Shown here: positions 44,942 through 53,284 of the stretch, piece by piece
How the letters are laid out: every line of letters starts with the position of its first letter
Position numbering within the stretch: position 1 is the stretch's first letter
The notes under the pieces: generated by a model
The model's database searches: none
Seen by the model: the letters and a program-made list of their open reading frames with translations, nothing else
Told to the model about the DNA's origin: nothing
Translations under genes and position numbers: made by a program
DNA from: CAVORB01 sp963736235
Lineage (GTDB): Bacteria; Pseudomonadota; Gammaproteobacteria; Chromatiales; Chromatiaceae
Direction: 5' to 3'
Length of the DNA stretch: 64,000 nucleotides
NCBI GenBank assembly: GCA_963736235.1
Contig: CAVTOR010000001.1
Location: forward strand, 1-64,000

Positions 44942-46018
44942 TCAAGATTGCTCCCCGTCGGCGAAGCGCCGCGCCGCGGTTGGCGCTGGTCGGTCAGCGG
45001 GTCTTTGCAGGGTCTTCGAGGGCAGCTCGCCGAATTGCCGGCGGTAGTCACCGGAGAAACGGCCCAGCTGGCGGATACCCTGTCGGCGAGCCAGCTCGGA
45101 GACGGTCGCGGCATCTACCGGGGCCTTGAGGAGCGCTTTCTGGACCTCGTTGAGCCGCATCAGGGCGGCGTAGCGCTTCGGGGACATGCTCAGGTGCTCG
45201 CGAAACGCCTGCTCCAGGGTCCGCTGGCTGACACCGAGACCCGCCGCCAGCTCAGGGACGCTCGGGGTCGCGACACCGGCGTCGAGCACCAAACGCTCGA
45301 ACCCCTGGACCAGGGCACTGCGCTTCCGGTAGCTCTCGCGCCGGGCGTGATGAGGCCGGCCCTCAGCATCCAGGACACGCCGCAGCGTCTCCAGCAGCGT
45401 GCCGACCATCGCCTCCGAATCTCGACGGGGGCCTGCGGGAGCGACGCCGCTGCCGCAATTCAGGCTCACGAGCCGTCGCAGGAGATCCGCGAGCGCCGCG
45501 TTTTCGGGGCGGGTGGCGGAATAGACGCCGACCCCGTTCAGGACCTCGGGCGGGATGCCGGCGTCCAGCAGCAGCCGTCTCGGCATCTGGAGCGAGACCC
45601 ACTCGGTGTCCGCGGGCACCAGGTAATCCATTTCCGCGCCCTCGGGGAACACCACCAGGTCGTTGCGTCCGAACCGGTGGGCGTTGATGCACCCCGCCTC
45701 GCGCTCGGACAGGATGCAGCCGAGCACGACGGCGCCCGCCGCGAAGCAGCCGCGGGACTGCAAGGTCTGGTTGTAGCATCCGCTGTCCAGCAGAAGCTCG
45801 CCCAAGCGCAGCCGTTTGAGCTGGCCGCGAAAAGGCCCGCGTCCGAGCTGCCGATGCTCCAATCCACTGCCCGCAACCGCCTCGCTCAGCAGGTCCACAT
45901 CGAACACGTCCAGCGCCAGTGACGCGGACGACACCGCCACTGCCCGAGCGACGGATGGGTCCGGTTTCGGGTTGCGAAAACTGGATAACGCCATTGTATT
46001 GGGCTCGCTAGCGTCCAT
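44942..46018 (-). CDS. AraC-family transcriptional regulator
   Basis: 358 residues from the ATG at 46018 (GGATGGAG upstream). N-terminal sensor-type domain of the AraC_binding_2 kind (about 20-200), linker, then a C-terminal pair of helix-turn-helices (VPELAAGLGVSQRTLEQAFR, then VSELARRQGIRQLGRFSGDY with the second helix degenerate). It is divergent from the arylsulfatase gene with about 46 bases between starts, so it likely controls that gene and itself. Confidence 0.9.
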   Translation of the reverse strand: MDASEPNTMALSSFRNPKPDPSVARAVAVSSASLALDVFDVDLLSEAVAGSGLEHRQLGRGPFRGQLKRLRLGELLLDSGCYNQTLQSRGCFAAGAVVLGCILSEREAGCINAHRFGRNDLVVFPEGAEMDYLVPADTEWVSLQMPRRLLLDAGIPPEVLNGVGVYSATRPENAALADLLRRLVSLNCGSGVAPAGPRRDSEAMVGTLLETLRRVLDAEGRPHHARRESYRKRSALVQGFERLVLDAGVATPSVPELAAGLGVSQRTLEQAFREHLSMSPKRYAALMRLNEVQKALLKAPVDAATVSELARRQGIRQLGRFSGDYRRQFGELPSKTLQRPADRPAPTAARRFADGEQS

Positions 46019-46064
46019 ACTCCATCCGCACCGAATAACTAGGTAATTGCAGACGGAGGAGAGG

Positions 46065-47639
46065 ATGATGTCAACCTTGTCCAGATTTTTTCCAGCCCTG
46101 CTCCTGGCAGGACTGGTTTTTCCCGGCCTCGGAACCGCGGCGGATAAGCCGAATATCCTGGTCGTGTGGGGCGACGATATCGGCCAATCGAACATTAGCA
46201 CTTACACCAAGGGGCTGGTCGGGTACAAGACCCCCAACATCGACCGCATCGCCAACGAGGGCATGACCTTCACAGATTATTATGCAGAGCAGTCCTGCAC
46301 CGCCGGGCGCGCCTCCTTCATCATGGGTCAGAGCGTATTCCGCACCGGCCTCTCGAAGGTCGGCCTGCCGGGCGCCAAGGAGGGGATGCAACCCGAAGAC
46401 CCGACCATCGCCGGCATGCTCAAGTCCATCGGCTACGCCACCGGCCAGTTCGGCAAGAACCACCTGGGCGACCGCGACGAGCACCTGCCAACCAACCACG
46501 GCTTCGACGAGTTCTTCGGCAACCTATACCACCTCAACGCCGAGGAGGAGCCGGAAAATCTCGACTACCCGGGCGACATGATGCTACCCAGCGGCCAGAC
46601 CTTCCGCCAGAAGTTCGGACCCCGCGGCGTGATCCACTCCTGGGCCATGCCCGACGGCACGCAGAAGATCGAGGACACCGGCCCCCTGACCAGGAAGCGC
46701 ATGGAAACGGTCGACGACGAGACATCCGACCGCGCCATCGCCTTCATCAAGGAGCAAGAGGCCGCCGGCAAGCCCTGGTTCGTGTGGTGGAACGGCACCC
46801 GCATGCACTTCCGCACCCACGTCAAGCCCGAGCTGCGCGGCATCTCCGGCCAGGACGAATACGCGGACGGCATGGTCGAGCATGACATGCACATCGGCAA
46901 GTTCCTGACCCTCCTCGACGAGCTGGGCATCGCCGACAACACCATCGTCTTCTACTCCACCGACAACGGCCCGCACATGAACACCTGGCCCGACGCGGGC
47001 TGGAACCCGTTCCGCGGTGAGAAGAACACCAATTGGGAGGGCGGCTGGCGCGTGCCCGCCACGGTGCGCTGGCCCGGCAAGATCCCCGCCGGTCAGTGGA
47101 GCAACGCGATCGTCCACCACATGGACTGGTTCCCGACCTTCCTCGCCGCCGCGGGCGTCCCCGAGGTCAAGCAGATGCTGAGGACCGGGACCAACTCGCA
47201 GGCGTTGAACCGCTTCTACAAGGTGCACCTGGACGGCTACAACATCCTGCCCCTGTTGACCGGCCAGACCGACCAGAGCCCGCGCAAGGAGGTCTTCTAC
47301 TTCTCCGACGACGGTGACCTCACCGCCCTGCGATACGGCGACTGGAAGGTCCTGTTCATGGAGCAGCCGGTGGCCGGCACCTTCCGGGTCTGGCAGCAGC
47401 CCTTCGTGCCCATGCGCGTACCCTTCGTGTTCAACCTGCGCCGCGACCCCTACGAGCGGGCGACCATCACCTCCAACTCCTACTACGAGTGGTTGATCGA
47501 TCGCGCGTACCTGCTGGTGCCAGCCCAGGCCTACGTCGGACAATTCCTGCAGACGTTCCAGGAGTTCCCGCCGCGCCAGAAGGCGGCGAGCTTCAGTTTG
47601 GATAAGGTCATGGAGGCCTTGTCGCCGTCTGGCGGCTGA
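46065..47639 (+). CDS. Secreted arylsulfatase
   Basis: 524 residues from the ATG at 46065, GGAGGAG upstream. Signal peptide (FFPALLLAGLVFPGLGTAAD). Sulfatase motif C78-T-A-G-R82, the CxAxR type in which Cys is converted to formylglycine. Metal ligands sit in VVWGDDIGQSN and YSTDNGPHMNTWPDAGWNPF. Hydrolyses sulfate esters in the periplasm or outside the cell. No formylglycine-generating enzyme is in this window, so it must be elsewhere. Followed by a terminator and then a periplasmic HAD phosphatase. Confidence 0.92.
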   Translation: MMSTLSRFFPALLLAGLVFPGLGTAADKPNILVVWGDDIGQSNISTYTKGLVGYKTPNIDRIANEGMTFTDYYAEQSCTAGRASFIMGQSVFRTGLSKVGLPGAKEGMQPEDPTIAGMLKSIGYATGQFGKNHLGDRDEHLPTNHGFDEFFGNLYHLNAEEEPENLDYPGDMMLPSGQTFRQKFGPRGVIHSWAMPDGTQKIEDTGPLTRKRMETVDDETSDRAIAFIKEQEAAGKPWFVWWNGTRMHFRTHVKPELRGISGQDEYADGMVEHDMHIGKFLTLLDELGIADNTIVFYSTDNGPHMNTWPDAGWNPFRGEKNTNWEGGWRVPATVRWPGKIPAGQWSNAIVHHMDWFPTFLAAAGVPEVKQMLRTGTNSQALNRFYKVHLDGYNILPLLTGQTDQSPRKEVFYFSDDGDLTALRYGDWKVLFMEQPVAGTFRVWQQPFVPMRVPFVFNLRRDPYERATITSNSYYEWLIDRAYLLVPAQAYVGQFLQTFQEFPPRQKAASFSLDKVMEALSPSGG

Positions 47640-47680
47640 GGCGAACAGGCAATCGCGGGGGCAAGGATGCCCCCATCGAC

Positions 47681-47711
47681 CCGGGCTGCGGCTGCAGCCC
47701 GGTTTACGTTT
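47681..47711 (+). terminator. Intrinsic terminator after the arylsulfatase
   Basis: CCGGGCTGC, loop GGCT, GCAGCCCGG followed by TTTACGTTT. A smaller GGGGGC...GCCCCC hairpin lies just before it. Confidence 0.8.
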
Positions 47712-47777
47712 GGGGTTCATGTCCGGCGTACGCATGCCGGAGGTGGCCGACAACCCGCAATCAGAGGACCAACCGAC

Positions 47778-48821
47778 ATGACGACGCGACACAGCCGCTT
47801 GGGCAGAACACCCGGTCTGACATCCGCTTTTCTTGCCGGCCTTCTGGGTCTCGCCTGTGTCTGCTGGCTCGCCGCCGCGGCAGCCGCCGACGACCCGCTA
47901 CCGTCCTGGAATGCCGGCCCGGCCGAGAACGCAATCGTCGAATTTGTCGCCGCCGTCACCGCCGAGGGCTCGCCGCACTACGTAGCCCCCGCCGAGCGCA
48001 TCGCGGTCTTCGACAACGACGGCACCCTGTGGGTCGAGCAGCCCATGTATACCCAGCTGGCCTTTGTGCTGGAACGGGTGAAGGAGCTGGCACCGCAGCA
48101 CCCCGAGTGGCAGGAGCAGCAGCCGTTCAAGGCCGCGCTCGACGGCGACCTGACCGCCCTGGGCAAGGCCGGCATGGAGGGCCTGATGCAGCTCCTCATG
48201 GCCACCCACGCCGGCATGACCAGCGAGGAGTTCGAGCGCATCGCGAGCGACTGGATCACCGAGGCCCGCCATCCCAAATTCCAGCGCCCCTACACCGAGC
48301 TGGTCTACCAGCCCATGCTGGAGCTGCTGGATTACCTTCGCGCCAATGGGTTCAAGACCTTCATCGTCTCCGGCGGCGGCGTCGACTTCATGCGCCCCTG
48401 GACCGAGCGCGTCTACGGCATCCCGCCCGAGCAGGTCGTGGGCTCCATGATCGAGCTCAGGTACGAGGAGCGCAATGGCGAACCCGTGCTCGTCCGCGAG
48501 CCGAAAATCGCCTTCATCGACGACAAGACCGGAAAGCCCGTCGGCATCCAGCGGCACATCGGCCGGCGGCCGATCCTGGCCTTCGGCAACTCCGACGGCG
48601 ACCTGCAGATGCTCAAGTGGACCACGGCCGGCGACGGACGCCGCCTCGGCCTGATCCTCCACCACGACGACGCGGAGCGGGAGTACGCCTATGACCGCGA
48701 GAGCCACTTCGGCAAGCTGGACAAGGCCCTCGACCTGGCCGCCGACGAGGGCTGGGCGGTCGTCTCCATGAAGTCCGATTGGGGTCGGGTCTTCCCGCCC
48801 GGTGCCGAGGTCTCGCGCTAG
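47778..48821 (+). CDS. Secreted HAD-superfamily phosphatase
   Basis: 347 residues from the ATG at 47778 (AGAGGAC upstream). Long signal segment (LTSAFLAGLLGLACVCWLAA), then the HAD core: nucleophile Asp79 in FDNDGTLWVE (DxDGT motif), TFIVSGGGVDFMRPW (motif II), Lys region and ILAFGNSDGDLQML (acidic motif). It looks like a PSP-type periplasmic phosphatase. Its location after an arylsulfatase suggests joint scavenging of sulfate and phosphate esters. Confidence 0.88.
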   Translation: MTTRHSRLGRTPGLTSAFLAGLLGLACVCWLAAAAAADDPLPSWNAGPAENAIVEFVAAVTAEGSPHYVAPAERIAVFDNDGTLWVEQPMYTQLAFVLERVKELAPQHPEWQEQQPFKAALDGDLTALGKAGMEGLMQLLMATHAGMTSEEFERIASDWITEARHPKFQRPYTELVYQPMLELLDYLRANGFKTFIVSGGGVDFMRPWTERVYGIPPEQVVGSMIELRYEERNGEPVLVREPKIAFIDDKTGKPVGIQRHIGRRPILAFGNSDGDLQMLKWTTAGDGRRLGLILHHDDAEREYAYDRESHFGKLDKALDLAADEGWAVVSMKSDWGRVFPPGAEVSR

Positions 48822-48836
48822 ACGACTCGTTGGACT

Positions 48837-48877
48837 CGCGAATCCGGCGATTGCAAGCAATCGTATCCGGATTCGCG
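48837..48877. terminator. Long hairpin after the HAD phosphatase
   Basis: CGCGAATCCGG and CCGGATTCGCG form an 11-bp stem that encloses a second palindrome CGATTGCAAGCAATCG. It starts 16 bases after the stop codon. No T-run, so Rho-independent termination is uncertain. The rest of the gap to 49166 has no recognised content. Confidence 0.5.
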
Positions 48878-49166
48878 CCCTCCCTCCGCGGCGTCACCGC
48901 CATCTCCCTCTCGCACGCCCCCGCCGCCTGAAGTCCCCGGCGAGCACCTGACTGCCTTCCATCCGACAGTTGGGCGGGACTCTCCCGAGATATTCGGTAG
49001 AATTGGAGGTCAGCCTCTGAATGCGGCAGATCTCGGGGGCCGAACAGCGCGCGCAGTGTCCCCTTTCCGGGCGGACCGACTCGAGCATTCGGGACAGATC
49101 CGGTGATGGCTGGGAAGCGACACCGCGCGGCGCATGTGTCCGCGGACTCGTCATGGTTGCAACAAG

Positions 49167-49901
49167 ATGAAAAAAGCGTGCCTTCTGGTCTGTCTGTTCG
49201 CCCTCAGCGGCTGCGGCTTCAAGGTCGGGCTCGTCAACGAGCCGCGGGTATCCGGTAGTTACGGCGCACCCGCGAACGTGACGGTCTACCGTGAGGGGTC
49301 CATCATGGGCTTTCCGGTCCCGATGACCTTCCTGATCGACGGCAGGGAAATCTATGGCCTATGGGGAGGGGACGAATACTCGTTCCAGCTCGATCCCGGA
49401 GAGTACGTTTTCGGCTATTTCCTGGGATTCAACGAATGCCGGCGATGGGGGCTGATCGAGCCGGGTCGAAACTACCGCATCAAGCTTGCCCCGGTCTGCG
49501 TCATCGAGAGCGAGCTCTTGGGCGGCCGACAGGACATCATCGGCAGCTACACCATCGATCTCGCCAGCGATGAGTTCGATTTCGGCAGCGCCCGGCTCAA
49601 GCCCGACATGAAATACGCCCTCGACGACCTCGCTCGCCGTGTCAGGGCCAGCGCGGGCATAGAGCAGCTGACGATCGTTGGTCACACCGATTCAATCGGA
49701 AACAGCGAATACAACTACAATCTCGGCTTGCGCCGGGCCGAAGCGAGCAAACGCTACCTGGTCTCCGTGGGCGGGCTCGATCCGGCAAACATCCGCACCG
49801 CGAGCGCGGGCGCGAGTGAACCGGTGGCGAGCAACGACACCGAGGAGGGCCGGGCAAAGAACCGCCGCATCGAGATCCGCGCGGAGCTCTACCGAGGCTG
49901 A
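49167..49901 (+). CDS. OmpA-family lipoprotein
   Basis: 244 residues from the ATG at 49167. Lipoprotein signal with lipobox LSGC, mature Cys at about residue 16. A beta domain (residues about 30-130) precedes the OmpA C-terminal domain: FDFGSARLKPDMKYALDDLA, IVGHTDSIGNSEYNYNLGLR, RAEASKRYL and NRRIEIRAEL. It should anchor the outer membrane to peptidoglycan. Upstream of the lipid transport cluster on the same strand. Confidence 0.9.
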   Translation: MKKACLLVCLFALSGCGFKVGLVNEPRVSGSYGAPANVTVYREGSIMGFPVPMTFLIDGREIYGLWGGDEYSFQLDPGEYVFGYFLGFNECRRWGLIEPGRNYRIKLAPVCVIESELLGGRQDIIGSYTIDLASDEFDFGSARLKPDMKYALDDLARRVRASAGIEQLTIVGHTDSIGNSEYNYNLGLRRAEASKRYLVSVGGLDPANIRTASAGASEPVASNDTEEGRAKNRRIEIRAELYRG

Positions 49902-49997
49902 GGCTGATGTAACGCCGCCCGGCGGCGACGCGATCCTGCCAGAGCCTTTGCCCTCCGCAGGTTAGGGCTTGGCGCACAATGGCTCTACAATCCGCCC

Positions 49998-50801
49998 ATG
50001 CCCGCGCCTGCACAGCTCGAATTCCCTGCTCCCCCGAGGCGCCCGTTCTCCGGCCCGACCGGCCCTCTTGAGCAAATCGGCCTCGCCGCCATTTGCCTGA
50101 GGACCTGCCTGGCCCTCTATCTCGGCATTCTGCTCGGACGCGCCCGACTTGACATGCCGGCCTTCGCCGCCGCGTTGCGCCAGGCCGGCCTGTCCATCCT
50201 CCCCGCCATCACACTGGTCACGGCGGCCGTGGGGGTGATTCTGGGCAACCAGACCGCAGCCCTGCTGATGAGGTTCGATCTCCCGCAGCTGATCCTCACG
50301 ACCATCGCCGACACCGTGCTCATGGAGCTGCTGCCCATCCTGGTGGGTATCCTGGTGGCCGGCCGCGCGGGGGTTGCCCTCGCCGTCCGACAGGCGGGAC
50401 TGGTGGCCAGCGGCGAGATGGACGGCCTGCTGGTGAACGGGATCAACCCGATCCAGTTCACCGTCGGACCGACCCTGCTTGCCATGCTGTTGATGTCCTT
50501 CGCCTTCGTCGTCTGGGGAACGCTGGTCACCTTCACCTCGGCAATCCTCTGGCTGTGGGGCGTCGGCGGGATTCCCCCAACGCTCTTCCTGGACGCCGTG
50601 CGGCAGGCCCTCACCCCCGCGGACCTGCTCGAGGCCCTGGTAAAACCGCAGATGTTCGCTCTGCTAATCGCGCTCATCGCCACCGTGAACGGCACCATGG
50701 CCGGACGAGACGCCGAGGGCGCCGCCCGCGCCGCGACCCGGACCATGATCGGCGCCGTGACGGCCATTCTGCTCACGGACCTGATTTTCGTCCTGGCCTG
50801 A
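49998..50801 (+). CDS. mlaE: MlaE/YrbE-type ABC transporter permease
   Basis: 267 residues, about five to six membrane helices. Characteristic MlaE stretch ILVAGRAGVALAVRQAGLVA, GEMDGLLVNGINPIQFTVGP. Membrane permease of a retrograde phospholipid transport complex (ATPase, MCE protein and lipoprotein follow). The homologues in E. coli are MlaE-F-D-B. Confidence 0.88.
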   Translation: MPAPAQLEFPAPPRRPFSGPTGPLEQIGLAAICLRTCLALYLGILLGRARLDMPAFAAALRQAGLSILPAITLVTAAVGVILGNQTAALLMRFDLPQLILTTIADTVLMELLPILVGILVAGRAGVALAVRQAGLVASGEMDGLLVNGINPIQFTVGPTLLAMLLMSFAFVVWGTLVTFTSAILWLWGVGGIPPTLFLDAVRQALTPADLLEALVKPQMFALLIALIATVNGTMAGRDAEGAARAATRTMIGAVTAILLTDLIFVLA

Positions 50802-50811
50802 GGATGCGCCG

Positions 50812-51552
50812 GTGGAGCACGCGCTGGAGATCGAGAACGTCTTCCAACATGTCGGCAACCATTGTGCCCTGTCGGGGATCTCCCTGGTCCTCGAGGCCGG
50901 GCATTGGCTGCTCCTGGTCGGCCCCAACGGGGCTGGAAAAAGCCTGCTGACGCGCCTGATACTCGGCCTCGATGCTCCCTCCGCTGGCAGCATCAGGGTG
51001 TTCGGGCAGGACCTGGGTCCGCTCGACGACCGGGCCATGCGCCGCCTGCGGCGCGACCTGCTCGGCGCGGTGCTCCAGGGCGGCTCCCTGCTGGAGGATC
51101 TGACGGTCCTCGAGAACCTGCTGCTGCCCCTGCGCGATCTGCCATTGACGCAGGCCGAGATGGCCCGCGCCGCGCGTCTGACCATGACCCAGCTGCAGCT
51201 CGACGGCATGGAAAATCACCTGCCGCGCTCCCTGTCCCTGGGGCAGCGGCGCCGGGTGGAACTGGCCCGTGCCCTGATCCACGCGCCCAAGCTCCTGATC
51301 TGGGACGGGCTCACGGACGGCCTGGATCCGGCCAGTGCAACCGAGATCCTGGGTCTGCTGCGCGAGTTGCAGAAAACCAGGAACTTGAGCCTGATTGCCA
51401 CCGAGAACACCACCGACCTGCCCTTCGCCGAGGCGGAGCGCGTGGCGGTGATGGACCGCGGACGCATTCTGTTCGACGGCCCGCCATCCTTGCTCGCAAA
51501 AGCGACGGATGAGCGCCTGGAGCTTCGCTACGTTCTGCGGGGCAGGCCATGA
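50812..51552 (+). CDS. MlaF-type ABC ATPase with degenerate catalytic residues
   Basis: 246 residues. Walker A GPNGAGKS (37-44) and the Q loop (Gln89) are normal, and the signature is LSLGQRRR (141-148). Walker B reads LLIWDGLTDGLDP, so the catalytic Glu after Asp165 is Gly166. The switch (H-loop) position, normally His, reads ATEN with Glu198. These two changes would be expected to cripple hydrolysis. It is translationally overlapped with the MCE gene (ATGA). Function as an Mla component rests on neighbours. Confidence 0.85.
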   Translation: MEHALEIENVFQHVGNHCALSGISLVLEAGHWLLLVGPNGAGKSLLTRLILGLDAPSAGSIRVFGQDLGPLDDRAMRRLRRDLLGAVLQGGSLLEDLTVLENLLLPLRDLPLTQAEMARAARLTMTQLQLDGMENHLPRSLSLGQRRRVELARALIHAPKLLIWDGLTDGLDPASATEILGLLRELQKTRNLSLIATENTTDLPFAEAERVAVMDRGRILFDGPPSLLAKATDERLELRYVLRGRP

Positions 51553-52643
51553 GCCGGCTGGAACGGCTCTATTCGCCTCCCGAGATCGGCGCGCCCGGCA
51601 AACGCGCGGCGGACCGGCACCGGCGTGACTTGCTGCTGGCGGGCCTGTTCGTGCTCGCCATGGCGGCCGTAACCCTCGGTGTCCTGGCCGTCCTGATCCC
51701 CGGCCTGTTCGGCGGCGCTTACCGATTGAATGTCTACTTCGCCGACGCATCCGGGCTCTCGACGGGAACCCAGGTCATTCAGGGCGGATACGTCATCGGC
51801 ATCGTCGAGTCGATGAGACCCGTGTTCGCTGACCGGGGCGCGGATGAAGCCGGCCGCTGCCCGCCGCCCGAGGAGGGAGCGGTCCAGAGACCGCGCCGGA
51901 TGCCCTGCTTCCGCGCGACCTTGCGCATCCGCCACGATTGGCCGATCCCCGAGGACAGCCTCGCCCAGCCGGGCTCAGCGGGGCTGCTCCAAGGCGATGC
52001 GATCAAGATCCAGCCCGGGGCCGCGGACCAGCTGCTCGCCGATGGCGGCGTGATCGCCTCCACCCGCAGGGAGGCGAACCTCATGACACAGCTCGGGGCA
52101 CTGACGGATTCTCTCCAGTCACTGGTGGACGAGACCATCGCACCGGCGCTCGCGAGCATTCAGCAGCAGATCAAGACCATCGAGGACCTGCTCGGCACCG
52201 GCGGGGACAACGCCGAGAACCGGGACCGCCTCGCGGGCGTGTTCGAGAACCTGCAGCAGCTCTCCGCCGAGATCACGCGGGCGGTCAACCCGGAGCAACT
52301 CAAGGCCATCATGACCGCCGTCGAGCGGCTGTCGGAGAACCTGGCCCAGGTCTCCGCCGGTCTTCCGGGTCAGACCGCGGACGTCCAGCGCACGGTCAGG
52401 AACTACGGTGACCTCGCGGTCGATATCCGCGGCCTGGTGAGCGACAACCGGCCAGCGATCGAGCGCTCCCTGGACGACGCCCAGTACCTGATGCAGGAGC
52501 TGGCGGCGAGCCTAACGCCGATCCTCACCAACATCGAGGACGCCACGCGCGACCTGTCCGCCCTGGCGCGCGACCTGCGTAACAATCCGGCGGTCATCAT
52601 CAAAGGCCGCGAGCCGGAGGAGCAGACACCATGGTTCCGCTGA
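51549..52643 (+). CDS. MCE (MlaD/PqiB-type) lipid-binding protein
   Basis: 364 residues. One N-terminal membrane helix (LLLAGLFVLAMAAVTLGVLA) and one MCE domain (LNVYFADASGLSTGTQVIQG, VIGIVESMRP ... LRIRHDWPIPEDS, LLQGDAIKIQPG), which carries an extra loop with two Cys (GRCPPPEEG and RMPCFRA). The rest is coiled coil (TLTDSLQSL, IQQQIKTIEDLLGTGGDNAE, VERLSENLAQVSAGLP) as in long MCE tunnel proteins. Moves lipids across the periplasm. Confidence 0.88.
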   Translation: MSRLERLYSPPEIGAPGKRAADRHRRDLLLAGLFVLAMAAVTLGVLAVLIPGLFGGAYRLNVYFADASGLSTGTQVIQGGYVIGIVESMRPVFADRGADEAGRCPPPEEGAVQRPRRMPCFRATLRIRHDWPIPEDSLAQPGSAGLLQGDAIKIQPGAADQLLADGGVIASTRREANLMTQLGALTDSLQSLVDETIAPALASIQQQIKTIEDLLGTGGDNAENRDRLAGVFENLQQLSAEITRAVNPEQLKAIMTAVERLSENLAQVSAGLPGQTADVQRTVRNYGDLAVDIRGLVSDNRPAIERSLDDAQYLMQELAASLTPILTNIEDATRDLSALARDLRNNPAVIIKGREPEEQTPWFR

Positions 52644-53263
52644 CCTCCCGTCGTTGTCTCCCCCCGCTCATCGCGGCCCTGCTTCTGGCCGCCTGCGGCG
52701 CGCCAGAGCCCGCCAGCCGCGACAGGTTCTTCGCCCTCGAGCCGGCCGTGCCGGTCACACCCGGAAAGCCGGTGGCGGGCGTAACCCTGCTGGTGAACGA
52801 CCTCGCTGCGCGTGGTTTTCTCGGCGGGCGCCAGATCGTCTACCGCACCGCCGAGGAGCCGTTGGAGGTGAGGCGCTACCCGTTGCTCTTATGGGAAGAG
52901 CCCCCAGGAAGGGCGATAGGGCGCGAGTTGACCGCCGCCCTGCGCGAGGCGCACCGCTTCGCCGTCGTCATTACGCCCGCGCAGCGGGCGCGCTCCGACT
53001 ATCTGCTCGGTGGCGAGGTAACACGCTTCGAGCACCTGCCGACGGACCACCCCCCGCGCGTGCGGGTGGAGTTCAATCTCACCCTGCTGCGCGGCGACGA
53101 CCGCCGCTCCCTAGTATCCAAGGGCTACGCGGGGGAGGAGCGAACCATCGAGAGCACCCCAGAGGGCATGGTGAAGGCCTTCGACCGGCTGACCGCCAAG
53201 CTGGTCGCCGAGGTAGTACGCGACATCCAATCGCTGCCCCTGCAAGCCAGCAACGAGGATTGA
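52631..53263 (+). CDS. PqiC-like ABC transport auxiliary lipoprotein
   Basis: 210 residues. Lipobox LLLAACGAPE at about residues 14-24. The body matches ABC_trans_aux/PqiC lipoproteins (VTLLVNDLAARGFLGGRQIV, YRTAEEPLEVRRYPLLLWEE, DYLLGGEVTRFEHL). Outer-membrane lipoprotein that partners MCE tunnels. Its ATG overlaps the end of the MCE gene. Ends the mla operon. Confidence 0.9.
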   Translation: MVPLTSRRCLPPLIAALLLAACGAPEPASRDRFFALEPAVPVTPGKPVAGVTLLVNDLAARGFLGGRQIVYRTAEEPLEVRRYPLLLWEEPPGRAIGRELTAALREAHRFAVVITPAQRARSDYLLGGEVTRFEHLPTDHPPRVRVEFNLTLLRGDDRRSLVSKGYAGEERTIESTPEGMVKAFDRLTAKLVAEVVRDIQSLPLQASNED

Positions 53264-53284
53264 TGGCGCGCAGGTGCCCCCCTG

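Noticed and set aside
46584..47792. Long minus-strand open frame opposite the arylsulfatase
   Set aside because: Antisense shadow of a well-recognised sulfatase; no motifs.
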